Counted from the stretch's first letter, positions 19,645 through 29,434 are shown. The stretch is DNA of 64,000 nt from Luteibacter pinisoli (GCF_006385595.1 NZ_CP041046.1:3286001-3350000), one strand, 5' to 3'. The notes: generated by a model from the sequence alone, not told the origin. Numbers and translations: made by a program.

Positions 19645-20063
19645 TTGCTCCAGCAGGCTGGATCGTTAGCGGTCGTGCCGGTCGATCCCTGCGCCCCGGT
19701 ATTGGTGACGGTCAAGGTCTGGCACTGCTTGTCGCTGGTTTTCTGGGTCCCGATGGCCGCCGCCGTCAGCGTGTACGCGCTCGACGATGAGGAGGCCACG
19801 ACCGACATGGTGTAGTTGGCCCCCGCTACCGACGAATTGGCGCCAAGCGTCGCCAGGTCCACGTACTTGCTGTTCGAGTAGAAGGCGCGCTCCTGTCGTG
19901 CTGAAAGATCCATCAGGGCCCGCTGGGCATCCGTCCGGTTGGCGCGCACCACGTAGCGCCGGTACGACGGGATGGCGATGGCCATCAGGATCGCGATGAT
20001 GGCGGCGACCACCATCAACTCGATCAGGGTGAAGCCGGACGATCGTTTCATCTTGGCATGCAT
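19641..20063 (-). CDS. pilE: Type IV pilus minor pilin PilE
   Basis: A 140-residue pilin. The leader MHAKMKRSSG is cleaved before FTLIELMVVAAIIAILMAIAIPSYRRYV, with Glu5 conserved. The C-terminal domain has two cysteines (KQCQTLTV and DPACWSK) that can form the D-region disulfide loop. The start is three bases after the pilY1 stop and the stop overlaps DUF4124 by four bases. It belongs to the priming complex with PilV, PilW, PilX and PilY1. Confidence 0.92.
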   Translation of the reverse strand: MHAKMKRSSGFTLIELMVVAAIIAILMAIAIPSYRRYVVRANRTDAQRALMDLSARQERAFYSNSKYVDLATLGANSSVAGANYTMSVVASSSSSAYTLTAAAIGTQKTSDKQCQTLTVTNTGAQGSTGTTANDPACWSK

Positions 20064-20066
20064 GCG

Positions 20067-23000
20067 TCAGTTCCCCAGGGGTTCGCGCCAGGACGACTCG
20101 CCACTGGTCACAGGCTTGAGCGTGGCGACATCCTTGCAGACGATGGCGCCGGTCGATGTCTGCGTGCACGCCGTCACGGTCTTGCCACCACCGGGCAGGC
20201 TGCTTCCGTCGCCGACATGCATGGCCGGCGGCGCAGGCAGGCCCGATCCCAGGTCACTGGTAACCACCGCCTTGCCGCCCGACGAGCCGAAGAAGCCCGA
20301 GGGGTCGCCCGTACCGGTCGCGTAGTTTTGCCCGTACAGCTGTGACGTACCCAACCCCGTGCAGATCGCCGTGCCCGGCGTGTAGGCCGCGGTGAGCAGC
20401 AACGCGCCCAGCAGCGTCTGAGAGCTGACCACGCGCTCCGACGGATTGTTCGTCTTCGTCGAGAGGTCGCGATACCAGCCCGCCACGCCAGCGGCGTTGA
20501 ATGCCGCGGTGAGCCCCGGGAAGTTGGTGACGCCATTGAGCGCGGTCACCCCGGAAGGCAAGCCGCTGACAGCCTGTGTCGCGTCCGTGGCAACGTCGAT
20601 ACCCGTCACGTTAATCAGCTTGCTCTGCGTGATCGAGGTGGAGTACTGCGCGTCGGTGGAAGGCAACAGGGCGGTATCGATCAGGCCGAAGATCCGCTGC
20701 TGACCCGACGTGGCTTTGTCGGCGGTGGTAAACAGGCGGCCGGTACCGAAGTAGACCAGGGGGGCACCACGCAGGTTACGACCGAGCGTGGGCCGGATCG
20801 TCACCGGCATACCGTTGGGCATGGCTGTCGTGTTCAACGCCAGCATGACCGGCTTCGATGCGTCCCACTGGTTCGGATCGGGATTGCCGTTGACGAAGAT
20901 CCGGTAGAAGTTCCCGCCGAACTCGGCGGAGGTGCCATCACCGGTCACGCTACCGAAGTAGAGGGCTTCCGACTTGCCATCAAGGTTGAAGTCCGATGCG
21001 ATGAGGTCGCCGGCGAAGCTGTTCTTGCCGTAGCTGCCCTGCGTGCCGGTGCCCAGGTCGAAGGTGACCGGCGTCGGCGCCGCGCTCGCCCCGACGAAAT
21101 CGGCGAGGTCGTACACCCTGACCTTGAGGTTGGCCGTGGAAGCCACTTTCTTCTGGTCGGTCGGGCCAGAGCCGAATGCCAGGAAGAACTTGCTGGGCGA
21201 ACCCGTGGTGGCGTCGCGCACCATCACACCCGCAGGCACGGACGTCGTCCAGGTGTTGGGCAGCGTGACCTCACCCATGACCTTCGGCGCCACCTCGGGA
21301 TTGGTGACGTCCATGATCACGTAGGCCGAATCGGAGCCCTGGTTCGAGGCCGTGCCGCTGTTGGCGATGTTCACGCTGATCGGACCACCGCCAAGGCGGA
21401 ACGGCACCACGAGCACGGTGCCCCAGCCATTCGGATGATCGGTGTCGGCGGTGAAGATCTTCGCGTCGACAGCGATAGGACTTCCGTCCACGTAGTAGAT
21501 GTGACGGTAGTTCGGATCCGTCAGCCAACGCAGATGCGCCTGGAGGTTCTTCGGCACGTAGGCCCACAACTCCGCGCCGAGCGGATGCGCCGTGGGGGTG
21601 CTGCTCGCCGTTCCCGTCGCGTTGGGCGTCGTCGCCGTGCAGGTCGCGTTGTTGGGCTGGGTCGTGAATCGCTGGCAGCTTGCGTTGTAGAAGCCCGCGT
21701 TAAACGCATGGATCATGCCGTCGTTCGCACCCACGTACACGACCTGGCGACGGTCGCGGTACTTCGTACGGAACGCGGCGTAGGTCTGGTCGTTATACAG
21801 AAGGTCATACGACTCAGCGGGCGCGCTCAGCGCCAGCGGGGTCGAGTTGACGATATCGCCGAGTCGCGTGACACGCCCCACCAGGGCGGTCGTGGTCCCG
21901 TAGTCCACGGTGCGGCTGCGCAACCCCGTGATCTCGCTACCGCGAATCCAGTTGACGATGTTCGCCGCCTCGGTGGTGCTGTCGGTGTTCAGGCGACGAT
22001 AGTTGGTCGAGTTGAAACCCGTCGTGCCGGTCGTGTCGTAGATGAACGGCTGCATTTCACCCGTATCCACCTTGCCGTCGTTATTGGCATCGATCCACGT
22101 GAAGATGTAGCGGCCATTCGCATTGCTGAACGCCGACGTATACGTGCGCTGGCTGGCGCTATCCGTCTTGAGCGTGGGATCCCAGAGGCCTTGACGTGCA
22201 TTCCAGATGCTATTGATGTCCGTCAGCTCAACCGGCACGCCCGCACCCTGGGTGAAGATCGTCGGATCGGAACTCGTGGTGGTGTAACGCATCGCCACCG
22301 TGCGCTGGTTGCTCGCCTGGTACTCGAACTTGATCACCGGGTCGGTGGCGTAGTCGTCCAGCTGGTTGTTGTGATTGCCATCTTCGCGCAGGTAGCCGTA
22401 CTTGTCGGTCCAGAGCGAGCTCATGGAACCGATCCAGGTGGCGCGGTCACCGGAGTTGTCCGTGCGCTCGGCCTCGTACAGGGCCTGGTACGTCACGCCC
22501 ACGCCGTTCGCGCTGGTCGCCACGGTGGCCGCGGCCGTACCGGACGCCGTCTTCGCCAGGATCTTCCGGAACAATGCGTCGAGGGAAGCCTCCAGGGCAC
22601 CCGGGTCGGTCACCAGGAAGTAATTATCCGGCGTGGCCCCGCGCGTGGACGAAGCCCACTTGCTGTTGTCGGCGGGATTCGCATCGTTCACCGGGGTGTC
22701 GGTACCGTCCGGCTTGGTCGTATCAACGCGGAAGCCGCCCCATTTCGACGCGTACAGGAGCGGATCCTGCAAGGTGCCCGCATTCGATGCGCCAACATCA
22801 TAGATTGCCGTCGTCGCGCCGTCGCTCACCGTGCAGCCATTGCAGCCGCCGCTGGCGTTCGTGGTGCCACTGTTATTGATGCGCGTGCCCGCCGTGTTGT
22901 AGATATCGGGGTTGGTGGCATCCGTATACTTGAAGCCATAGATGCCCGAATGGAAATGCGGGCCGTCCTTCGTGGTGCCGTTGACGATGTAACCGAAGCC

Positions 23001-25541
23001 CTGTCCGTTGCTCGTCGAGGCGGCGACGGGACGAGTGGTGACCTTGACCTTGGTCGCCGTGATCTCATAGCTGATGATGCCCCACATGTCCTGGTCGTAG
23101 TCACCGCCAGCGAAGCTGTCCTCCCACGATGCGTAGAAGGAGCCCGTGGCCGTCCCGCCAGACACGGTCTGCGAGAGCACCTTGAAGTCCACGAGCGCAC
23201 CACCGCCCACGCCGCTGTCGAGCACGAGGCGATAGGCCGGGATGATGGTGACGAACTTGTTCGTCGAGCCCGGCACGGCGACGCGGATCTGCGGTGTATT
23301 GGTGGCGAGCTGCACACCGAAGGTATTGACCTTCAGCGAGGTCTTGTCCGAGGTCGCGACCACCGGATTGTTGCTGGTATCCAGGCCGAGGTCACGAATG
23401 CGCTTCACGTGCGCGCCGTAAGCGGCGCCCGCCATCAGGTAGCCGCCCTTGAGAGCCGGCGACTCGGGGCAAATGCCCTGCAGATCGGAGAAGTTCGCCA
23501 CGGACTTGGCCGAGCACAGGTCTTTGTCCGTGTCCGCATACGTGCTGCTCGAATTACCCACGAACCAGCTCTTACCCGGGATCCCCTCGCCGGTGCCGAC
23601 AAGATCCGTCCACGCCGACACGGTACGCCCCGTGTTCAGGTCGTCGAAGCCGGAAACCGCGTCGGTGTCATAGCTGAGCGAGCTGGCGTTGAAATTGATG
23701 ACGTTCAGCGCCGCGCAGAAGTTGGCCGGGCTGATCGGGTCATTCCAGGTAGCGACCACGCTCATGCCAAGGGCCGCATCTTCCGTACCGGACGCGAAGG
23801 ACGACGTCGGCGTCTGGCCCGCGAGGTACCGGAGGGTTTCGATGTAACTTTCGGCCATCGGATTGCCCCACGATGAGCAATTGCCTTCGCTCACCAGGGT
23901 TCCGCCGGCCTTACCCGTTGTGATGCCGGTCTGCTGGTAGCTGCACCCGTTGCCATCGCCGTAGTTGTTGCCGGCCTCGTACTTGTAGCCGTAAATGCGA
24001 AGCGCATTGATGTTGCTGATGATGCCCGCGCCCGCCGCGCCGGTAATGAACTGGCCCGTGGACGAGTTGATCTCGTTGCTGACAAAGTCGCCGTCGTTCG
24101 TACCGGGGCCCGGCAGCGCAGCACGCAGCACGCCGCCTGAGGCGTTGTGGTCAAACGTGGGGGTGACCAGGCCGAACTTGATATTGCCCGTTTCACCATA
24201 TTTCTGAAGCAGGCCGATCGGCTTGTAAGGGTTGCTGGCCGTCTTGTCGTCCGGGTACTGCTTGCAGTTCTCGGTGCCGAGGAGCGCTTTACTGACGCAG
24301 ACCTGTACGCGGGCAATGTACTCATTGCCCAGGCTGCTTGACGGGTTCTCGCCTGACGACCCCAGTCCTGAGAACGCAGCACGATTGCCGTTACTCATGA
24401 AGCCATCAATGAAGCCGCTCTGCAGCGTATTCTGCTCGCTATACCACTGGCACTGCAGCTTCTCGTTCGCGGCCCACAGGGCATAGTCGCCGGGAACCAC
24501 GCGGATCTTCGGCGCTGCCGTATTGTTCTGCGAGAGCTGATCCGAGCCAGCCTGCATCGTGGTATTGCACAGCGTGATACCCGTACGCGTGAGGTTGGTC
24601 GCCGTCCACTGCGCGTAGCTGCGGAACTGCGTAACGCACTGATCCACCGTACCGCAGCCCGGCATGTTCGCGAACATGCCCGCCTGCACACGCAGCTCCA
24701 CCCGGTTGTTCATGCCATCATTGCCGTACCCGCCCGAGTTGAGGTAACGGACAGGCGCCGTCAGCGTTGCTGGTGCGCTGGTGCTGTTATTGGCGACGAT
24801 CTGGATCTGGTCGCCCAACTGCACGCCCAGGGAGTTCGGAATGTACTGCAGGCGCAGCAGCACATAGGGGCTGTTGTTGCTGCCGTTGTCGTTGTAGCCC
24901 TGCTGGTCATACACCACAGCGGCGGGCGTACCGGTGGCCGTCGGCCGCGTGTTGCCATAGCTGAAAGGCGTCAGCTTGGCGATATCGCTCCCGTTGTAAA
25001 ACTTCGCGAACGAGTGGGCATCCGTCGGCAGGTACGCGCGCTCAAGAATCGTTTTCTTCTTGGTGTCCGTTGAACGCATACCGCCGTAAAGGATCTTGCG
25101 CACCTCGTCCATGCGCGTCATCGTCGCCCAGTTCAGGAAATTTCCCGACCACTGGGCGGTGCAGTAATTGGTTGCGTCAAGGCTTCCCTGCGGCACGAAC
25201 GCACCCGAATCGTAGGCGTAGCACTTCGTCGGATCAAAATACCCGACGTAGGGATGCAGCAACGGATCGTTGGTGTAAGTTGTGTCGAGGACACCATCGT
25301 TGTTGATGTCCGTGAAGTCGTTATAGGCCTTGTAGAACAGCTGGTGATCTCGAGAAAGATTGAGCATCACCAACGGCGCGGCACCCGCCACGCCCAGCGG
25401 CGGATCGATCTGGAAGTTGGCTGCGGTCTGCGTGGAGAGCGCAGCCGCCTGCACGTCCAGCGGCGCGCCGAACGTACCGGCCACGGCGGCGACCAGCAAG
25501 CCGAACAGGGCCCCGGTACGATGGAAATGAAAGCGCTTCAT
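20067..25541 (-). CDS. pilY1: Type IV pilus tip adhesin / biogenesis factor PilY1
   Basis: A 1,824-residue secreted protein that sits with minor pilins at the pilus tip, promoting extension, adhesion and surface sensing. ATG 25541 follows AAGGAACC and gives a signal peptide ending near QAAA. The conserved C-terminal beta-propeller (residues from about 1,150) includes VYVGANDGMIHAFNAG and an ELWAYVPKNLQ segment. Two calcium-loop motifs are visible: DINNDGVLD at residues 78-86 and DANNDGKVD at about 1151-1159, the second at the place of the regulatory calcium site of Pseudomonas PilY1. The middle region is cysteine-containing and variable, as expected for an adhesin. It has 19 bases between it and pilX. 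Confidence 0.95.
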   Translation of the reverse strand: MKRFHFHRTGALFGLLVAAVAGTFGAPLDVQAAALSTQTAANFQIDPPLGVAGAAPLVMLNLSRDHQLFYKAYNDFTDINNDGVLDTTYTNDPLLHPYVGYFDPTKCYAYDSGAFVPQGSLDATNYCTAQWSGNFLNWATMTRMDEVRKILYGGMRSTDTKKKTILERAYLPTDAHSFAKFYNGSDIAKLTPFSYGNTRPTATGTPAAVVYDQQGYNDNGSNNSPYVLLRLQYIPNSLGVQLGDQIQIVANNSTSAPATLTAPVRYLNSGGYGNDGMNNRVELRVQAGMFANMPGCGTVDQCVTQFRSYAQWTATNLTRTGITLCNTTMQAGSDQLSQNNTAAPKIRVVPGDYALWAANEKLQCQWYSEQNTLQSGFIDGFMSNGNRAAFSGLGSSGENPSSSLGNEYIARVQVCVSKALLGTENCKQYPDDKTASNPYKPIGLLQKYGETGNIKFGLVTPTFDHNASGGVLRAALPGPGTNDGDFVSNEINSSTGQFITGAAGAGIISNINALRIYGYKYEAGNNYGDGNGCSYQQTGITTGKAGGTLVSEGNCSSWGNPMAESYIETLRYLAGQTPTSSFASGTEDAALGMSVVATWNDPISPANFCAALNVINFNASSLSYDTDAVSGFDDLNTGRTVSAWTDLVGTGEGIPGKSWFVGNSSSTYADTDKDLCSAKSVANFSDLQGICPESPALKGGYLMAGAAYGAHVKRIRDLGLDTSNNPVVATSDKTSLKVNTFGVQLATNTPQIRVAVPGSTNKFVTIIPAYRLVLDSGVGGGALVDFKVLSQTVSGGTATGSFYASWEDSFAGGDYDQDMWGIISYEITATKVKVTTRPVAASTSNGQGFGYIVNGTTKDGPHFHSGIYGFKYTDATNPDIYNTAGTRINNSGTTNASGGCNGCTVSDGATTAIYDVGASNAGTLQDPLLYASKWGGFRVDTTKPDGTDTPVNDANPADNSKWASSTRGATPDNYFLVTDPGALEASLDALFRKILAKTASGTAAATVATSANGVGVTYQALYEAERTDNSGDRATWIGSMSSLWTDKYGYLREDGNHNNQLDDYATDPVIKFEYQASNQRTVAMRYTTTSSDPTIFTQGAGVPVELTDINSIWNARQGLWDPTLKTDSASQRTYTSAFSNANGRYIFTWIDANNDGKVDTGEMQPFIYDTTGTTGFNSTNYRRLNTDSTTEAANIVNWIRGSEITGLRSRTVDYGTTTALVGRVTRLGDIVNSTPLALSAPAESYDLLYNDQTYAAFRTKYRDRRQVVYVGANDGMIHAFNAGFYNASCQRFTTQPNNATCTATTPNATGTASSTPTAHPLGAELWAYVPKNLQAHLRWLTDPNYRHIYYVDGSPIAVDAKIFTADTDHPNGWGTVLVVPFRLGGGPISVNIANSGTASNQGSDSAYVIMDVTNPEVAPKVMGEVTLPNTWTTSVPAGVMVRDATTGSPSKFFLAFGSGPTDQKKVASTANLKVRVYDLADFVGASAAPTPVTFDLGTGTQGSYGKNSFAGDLIASDFNLDGKSEALYFGSVTGDGTSAEFGGNFYRIFVNGNPDPNQWDASKPVMLALNTTAMPNGMPVTIRPTLGRNLRGAPLVYFGTGRLFTTADKATSGQQRIFGLIDTALLPSTDAQYSTSITQSKLINVTGIDVATDATQAVSGLPSGVTALNGVTNFPGLTAAFNAAGVAGWYRDLSTKTNNPSERVVSSQTLLGALLLTAAYTPGTAICTGLGTSQLYGQNYATGTGDPSGFFGSSGGKAVVTSDLGSGLPAPPAMHVGDGSSLPGGGKTVTACTQTSTGAIVCKDVATLKPVTSGESSWREPLGN

Positions 25542-25560
25542 CGAAGGTTCCTTGTCGCTG

Positions 25561-26250
25561 TCAGTTGCGGATCTGCTGGTGATATTGCGTCTGCGTCGTC
25601 GCGACGCCACCGCCCGGTGCAGCCGATACGCTGCGTACTTCAAAGAGGAGATCTGCGCCGCCGCCCGCGGCGCCAATGCCCAGCCCACGGTAGCCGGCGG
25701 ACTGCGCGCCACCCGCCCCTTCGGCCAGCACCGAGCCATCGGGCACCACCGCCACGTTGGCGCTCACGTTGGCGGAGCACGACGCGCTCGATGTGTCGCA
25801 CATGGCCAGCACGACGTCCGGGCGCCACGTGGAAACATCGAAAAGCGTCTCCGCAGGCACCGTCCCGCATGCCGCCTGGAGACTGCCGTAAAGAAGGACT
25901 TTGTTACCCGCACAGTCGTTCTGGATGGACGACTTGATCTTGGTCAGCATCGTCGGCGTGAAATCCTGGCTGTACGTAAACAGGCTGTCAGGCACCGCTC
26001 CGCCGAACGAGGTGGGCCAACCGCGCTCGAAGACATGCTGGTCGAACATGTTCACCGGCACGGCACGCATCGTCTCGGATGCCTCGAAGGCCGACTCGTG
26101 ACGTGCGACGTTGGTTGTCATGCGCATCTCGACAAGCGTCCCGCGCATGGCCATCACGGCAACCACCGACAGGACCACCAGGAAGACCAAGCCCAGGAAC
26201 AGCGCGATACCGCGCTGGCTGGCCGGTAAGCGACGGTTATGCATGCTCAT
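25561..26250 (-). CDS. pilX: Type IV pilus minor pilin PilX
   Basis: A 229-residue minor pilin. The class leader ends QRG before IALFLGLVFLVVLSVVAVMAM. The following Glu-containing helix (FEASETMRAVPVNMF) is typical of the PilX N-terminal domain. The start overlaps the pilW stop by four bases. Its partners are PilV, PilW, PilY1 and PilE in the pilus-tip priming complex. Confidence 0.9.
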   Translation of the reverse strand: MSMHNRRLPASQRGIALFLGLVFLVVLSVVAVMAMRGTLVEMRMTTNVARHESAFEASETMRAVPVNMFDQHVFERGWPTSFGGAVPDSLFTYSQDFTPTMLTKIKSSIQNDCAGNKVLLYGSLQAACGTVPAETLFDVSTWRPDVVLAMCDTSSASCSANVSANVAVVPDGSVLAEGAGGAQSAGYRGLGIGAAGGGADLLFEVRSVSAAPGGGVATTQTQYHQQIRN

Positions 26251-27383
26251 CCCCTCACCCGGTTACGCAACACGACGACCTGGGTTGAGACCAGGCGGGT
26301 GAACTGTTGTGGCTTGTCGCCATAGTTGGCTGCCGGTGAGCCGCTGCACTGATTCGTGCCGCTGCTCGCGGTGCCATACGTGATGGCGCCGGCAGTGCTC
26401 ACCGAGTAAACGCAGTGGCCGAGCACGGTAAAGTCACCCGGATGGGGCTGGGAGACGTCGCGGGCCTGGGCGCGCGTCACGAGGCCCACGCGCACCTGCG
26501 TGATGGCATCGAAGCTGCTGACCTTGTCAGCCGCCTGGAAGGCACCGGCGGGCGGGGCATATTCAAGCTGCATCTGCTCAATGCCTTCGATGACGGTTTC
26601 GGAGACCAGCGCGCCGCTCGTATCCATGCGCATGCGAACGAGCGAGGGCTGTGGATTGGCTTTGTCATCGCCATCGTCGGTGGTACCACACACGCCGTCC
26701 GCGCCAGGGTCGGCGCAGGGACGCAGGTAGTACATCTCGAACTGGAACGGATAAACGTAGCGGCCTGCCGTCGAGCCCAACGGATTTGAAGGCACCGACG
26801 CTCCCTGCCGGAAGATGGTCCCCGTTTGCTCGATCGCCGCAAGGATGAACACGCTGGTGCGATTCGGCACCGCGCCAGGCGTCGTCGAGTCAAACGCAGG
26901 CAGCGCCGATGACGCCTTGGCCGGATCGTAGCCGCGCGTGTCGGCATAGCGAACCACGACGACATCCGAATTCTTGACGTAGTTCGCCGGGTCGACACAG
27001 TTGGTAATCGGAAAATCCGAGCCGCCCTTGTACCCGCGTAATCCGTTTTGCCCCGTGGGGCCGACGCTGACGACCCACGCCCCCGTGCAGTCACCCGAAC
27101 CACCCAACCCCGTCACGCTGGTGGTCGTGGTGATGGCGGTCGGCTTGATGCCGCCCCAGAAATCGGCCATGCGCAACGACCACGCAAGGCGCGCGTTGGC
27201 AAAGCGACTGCTTTCCTGATTCGCGTTATTTCCCTGCTGGATGGTGAACGCCTGGCGCGTCGCCGTCAGCACGGCGACGAGGCCGCCGGTCACGACGAGA
27301 CCAATCAGCAGCGCAATCATCAGTTCCACGAGGGAGACGCCCAGCTGGCGCCTTTTGAGGTGAGCCATGGAGGCAGTTCTCAT
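26247..27383 (-). CDS. pilW: Type IV pilus minor pilin PilW
   Basis: A 378-residue minor pilin with leader ending RRQLG before VSLVELMIALLIGLVVTGGLVAVL; Glu5 is present. The long C-terminal domain with scattered Cys (FCVY-type pairs such as LGHCVYS and NQCSGS) fits PilW. Start choice: ATG 27383 overlaps the pilV stop (ATGA), implying coupling. ATG 27368 would give a shorter leader; neither has a strong ribosome-binding site. Confidence 0.9.
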   Translation of the reverse strand: MRTASMAHLKRRQLGVSLVELMIALLIGLVVTGGLVAVLTATRQAFTIQQGNNANQESSRFANARLAWSLRMADFWGGIKPTAITTTTSVTGLGGSGDCTGAWVVSVGPTGQNGLRGYKGGSDFPITNCVDPANYVKNSDVVVVRYADTRGYDPAKASSALPAFDSTTPGAVPNRTSVFILAAIEQTGTIFRQGASVPSNPLGSTAGRYVYPFQFEMYYLRPCADPGADGVCGTTDDGDDKANPQPSLVRMRMDTSGALVSETVIEGIEQMQLEYAPPAGAFQAADKVSSFDAITQVRVGLVTRAQARDVSQPHPGDFTVLGHCVYSVSTAGAITYGTASSGTNQCSGSPAANYGDKPQQFTRLVSTQVVVLRNRVRG

Positions 27384-27883
27384 TGCAGGTAGGTGAAGCT
27401 GTAAGACTGACTGTCGGCGTTCGGGCCGCCGTTCGCCACGCCGGCCCAGGAGACGGTGATCACCAGTGTCCCCAGCGACGTGTCCTGCGTGACCGTGGCA
27501 AGCGTGCCGCCGGAGGGCGGCGGGGGCAGCGACTTGGCAAGGGACAGCGACCAGCACGCCAGGTCACGCGTGGCGATCTTGGCGGGCGAACTCAGGTCCG
27601 TGGCGTTGCACTGGGTGGTCGTGTAGGTGGTAGAGCCGTCATAGATGTAGGCGCTGGTACCGCTCTTTGGCAGGGCGCCATCCGGATTCGCGCGCATGGA
27701 TTCCGCCAGGCTCCGTGCCAGACCGACGGCCGTACTGCGTGAGCTGGACTCACGGGTGTATTGCGCGCCTTTGATCTGCAGCAGCGCGAGGCCCAGCATG
27801 CCGATGCTGAACACGAGGATCGCCACCATGACCTCGATAAGCGAGACGCCGGCCGCGGCGCGCCGTGACATGAGTTGAGCCAC
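27380..27883 (-). CDS. pilV: Type IV pilus minor pilin PilV
   Basis: A 167-residue minor pilin, first gene of the seven-gene operon. The leader ends RRAAAG before VSLIEVMVAILVFSIGMLGLALLQ. GTG 27883 is preferred because AGGGGG lies five bases upstream of it; ATG 27871 further in would lack such a site. The adjacent upstream region (27884-28087) contains a GTCGG/CCGAC hairpin but no sigma-54 or sigma-70 promoter I can call, so operon control is unresolved. Confidence 0.9.
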   Translation of the reverse strand: MAQLMSRRAAAGVSLIEVMVAILVFSIGMLGLALLQIKGAQYTRESSSRSTAVGLARSLAESMRANPDGALPKSGTSAYIYDGSTTYTTTQCNATDLSSPAKIATRDLACWSLSLAKSLPPPPSGGTLATVTQDTSLGTLVITVSWAGVANGGPNADSQSYSFTYLQ

Positions 27884-28087
27884 TTTTTCCCCCTGGGAAC
27901 CACAGTCCACCTACCCATGATCAGGATGGGCGGGCGCTGGAAGGGGGGCAAGCGACACCCGACGTACGGTCGGAATGTGCCGACGAGCGGTGGGACGGGA
28001 AGCCCGACACAGACTCGTAGTCATGGGATAACACGGCGGTCACGACCCGACCGGGACAATACGAAGGTCCCCAAGGAGTGGCTCCCC

Positions 28088-28351
28088 GTGCAAGCCCAAT
28101 ACGTCCACACCGCGTCCGAGGCGCTCTACCGCATCGTCAGCCACGGACACCGCTGGCGTGCGCTACGCGATCAGCAGGAAATCGGCCGGTTCGACACGGC
28201 CGACGAGGCCGTGCGCAGCCTGCGCGACAGCCAGCCCCTGGCCCGGTTGCCGCGCCGCCTGGTCGACTGGCGCTTCCTGCCGGCCGCCGCCCTCGCCCAC
28301 CTGGCCCCGCCCACGGCGGCCACCATGGCACGGCTCGCGACAGCGGCCTGA
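28088..28351 (+). CDS. Hypothetical protein
   Basis: An 87-residue product starting at GTG 28088 with AAGGAG nine bases upstream. The N-terminal half reads like a small beta-rich domain (YRIVSHGHRWRALRDQQEIGRFDTADEAVRSLRD), followed by a hydrophobic Ala/Leu-rich C-terminus. No family recognised. An open frame continues further upstream but has no better start signal. Confidence 0.6.
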   Translation: MQAQYVHTASEALYRIVSHGHRWRALRDQQEIGRFDTADEAVRSLRDSQPLARLPRRLVDWRFLPAAALAHLAPPTAATMARLATAA

Positions 28352-28353
28352 GC

Positions 28354-28557
28354 TCAGCTGACCTGATCGGCGATCAGGCGATCGATCGCCCGCTCGGCGT
28401 GCTCAAGCATATGGTCGATGTGCTCACAGTCCGCCAGCGGTGAGCCGGCGTCCGACGTCCCGACCACGAGCACTTCCACCCCGCGATGCAGGACGGTGTA
28501 ACCCGACGGACTGCACAGGATTTCGTGATCCCGATAACGGTGTACTGGGTGGTCCAT
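28354..28557 (-). CDS. Hypothetical protein
   Basis: A 67-residue product with charged N-terminus MDHPVHRYRDHEILC and a helical C-terminal half (DHMLEHAERAIDRLIADQ). GGAACC sits upstream of ATG 28557. It converges on the preceding small gene with a two-base gap. Codon use matches neighbours, which supports coding, but no family is recognised. Confidence 0.6.
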   Translation of the reverse strand: MDHPVHRYRDHEILCSPSGYTVLHRGVEVLVVGTSDAGSPLADCEHIDHMLEHAERAIDRLIADQVS

Positions 28558-28697
28558 GACGGTTCCATGCGGGGATTCAGGACCGGGACGCTGCCTGTCC
28601 GCGCCGGTTCTTCCGCATAAGCGTCGTCACTACATGAAGAAAACGTATATCCCTGCCGAATTCGTGCTCACTTTCCCGATCGGGCACCACCTGCCGT

Positions 28698-29258
28698 TCA
28701 GGCTCGAGGGTCCCATTCGCGTGCAAGCAGCGCAAAGATAACGTCATCGGCCCATTCACCACGGAAGAAATAGCTTTCGACGTGGTGTGCCTCCTGCCGG
28801 AAGCCGAGTGAACGCAGCAGCGCGACGCTGGCCACGTTACGCGGGTCCACCGAGCCCACGGCACGGCGGTAGCCCCACTCCCCGAACGCCAGGTCCAGCA
28901 CTGCCCCCACGGCCTCGCGGGCGTAGCCCCTGCCCTGCTTTTCCGGCCGGAAGGAAACGCCAAACTCGATCGCATCGAGGGTCGAGCCAGGGAAGTGGAT
29001 ACCGAGGTCGCCCACCAGTTCGCCCGTGGCACGGTCGCGCACGGCCAGCTGGCACCAGGCGTCCTTGGTGCCGAAGGGCAAAGCCATCTGCCCGGCAATG
29101 AAGGCCTCGGCGTCGGCGACGTCCGCCGGCTTCCAGCCCTGGTAGCGGGCCACGGCCTCGTCGCCGCGGTAGGCAAACAGCGCGGGCGCATCGGCGGGGT
29201 CGAGCCGGTCCAGGCGCAGGCGCGCCGTCTCGATGCCCATGTCCTGGGTGGCATTCAT
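28698..29258 (-). CDS. GNAT-family N-acetyltransferase
   Basis: A 186-residue acetyl-CoA-dependent acetyltransferase of the RimJ/RimL subgroup. It begins ETARLRLDRLDPADAPALFAY; the acetyl-CoA-binding loop is FRPEKQGRGYAREAV (Q-x-x-G-R-G-Y/A), followed by DPRNVASVALLRSLGFR. The substrate (an N-terminal amine or small molecule) is unknown. ATG 29258 is preferred for its GGGGAAA upstream and family alignment; an in-frame extension upstream runs through the terminator and is unlikely. Confidence 0.88.
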   Translation of the reverse strand: MNATQDMGIETARLRLDRLDPADAPALFAYRGDEAVARYQGWKPADVADAEAFIAGQMALPFGTKDAWCQLAVRDRATGELVGDLGIHFPGSTLDAIEFGVSFRPEKQGRGYAREAVGAVLDLAFGEWGYRRAVGSVDPRNVASVALLRSLGFRQEAHHVESYFFRGEWADDVIFALLAREWDPRA

Positions 29259-29288
29259 GCGTTTCCCCATGTGGCGCGGGAGTGGCGC

Positions 29289-29316
29289 AAAAAAAAACCC
29301 GCCTTGGCGGGTTTTT
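29289..29316 (-). terminator. Terminator downstream of tRNA-Thr
   Basis: The stem AAAAACCCGCC / GGCGGGTTTTT has a minimal TT turn, with an A run 29289-29297 giving Us on the minus strand. It lies 42 bases after the tRNA end. Confidence 0.85.
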
Positions 29317-29358
29317 CCAGTGCTTCCACGAACGCGCCACGGCAAACGGGGAAGTATG

Positions 29359-29434
29359 TGGTGCCGGAAATAGGAATCGAACCTACGACCTCATCATTAC
29401 GAATGACGCGCTCTACCAACTGAGCTATCCCGGC
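29359..29434 (-). tRNA. tRNA-Thr (anticodon CGT)
   Basis: A 76-base cloverleaf with encoded CCA. Acceptor GCCGGGA pairs with TTTCCGGC in the wobble-tolerant way usual here. The D arm is TAGCTCAGTTGGTAGAGC. The anticodon stem CGTCA/TGATG with loop TTCGTAA gives CGT. The T arm is GTAGGTTCGATTCCTAT. Confidence 0.96.

Noticed and set aside
21435..23876. An 813-codon plus-strand frame inside pilY1
   Set aside because: Antisense shadow; the minus strand encodes a clear PilY1.
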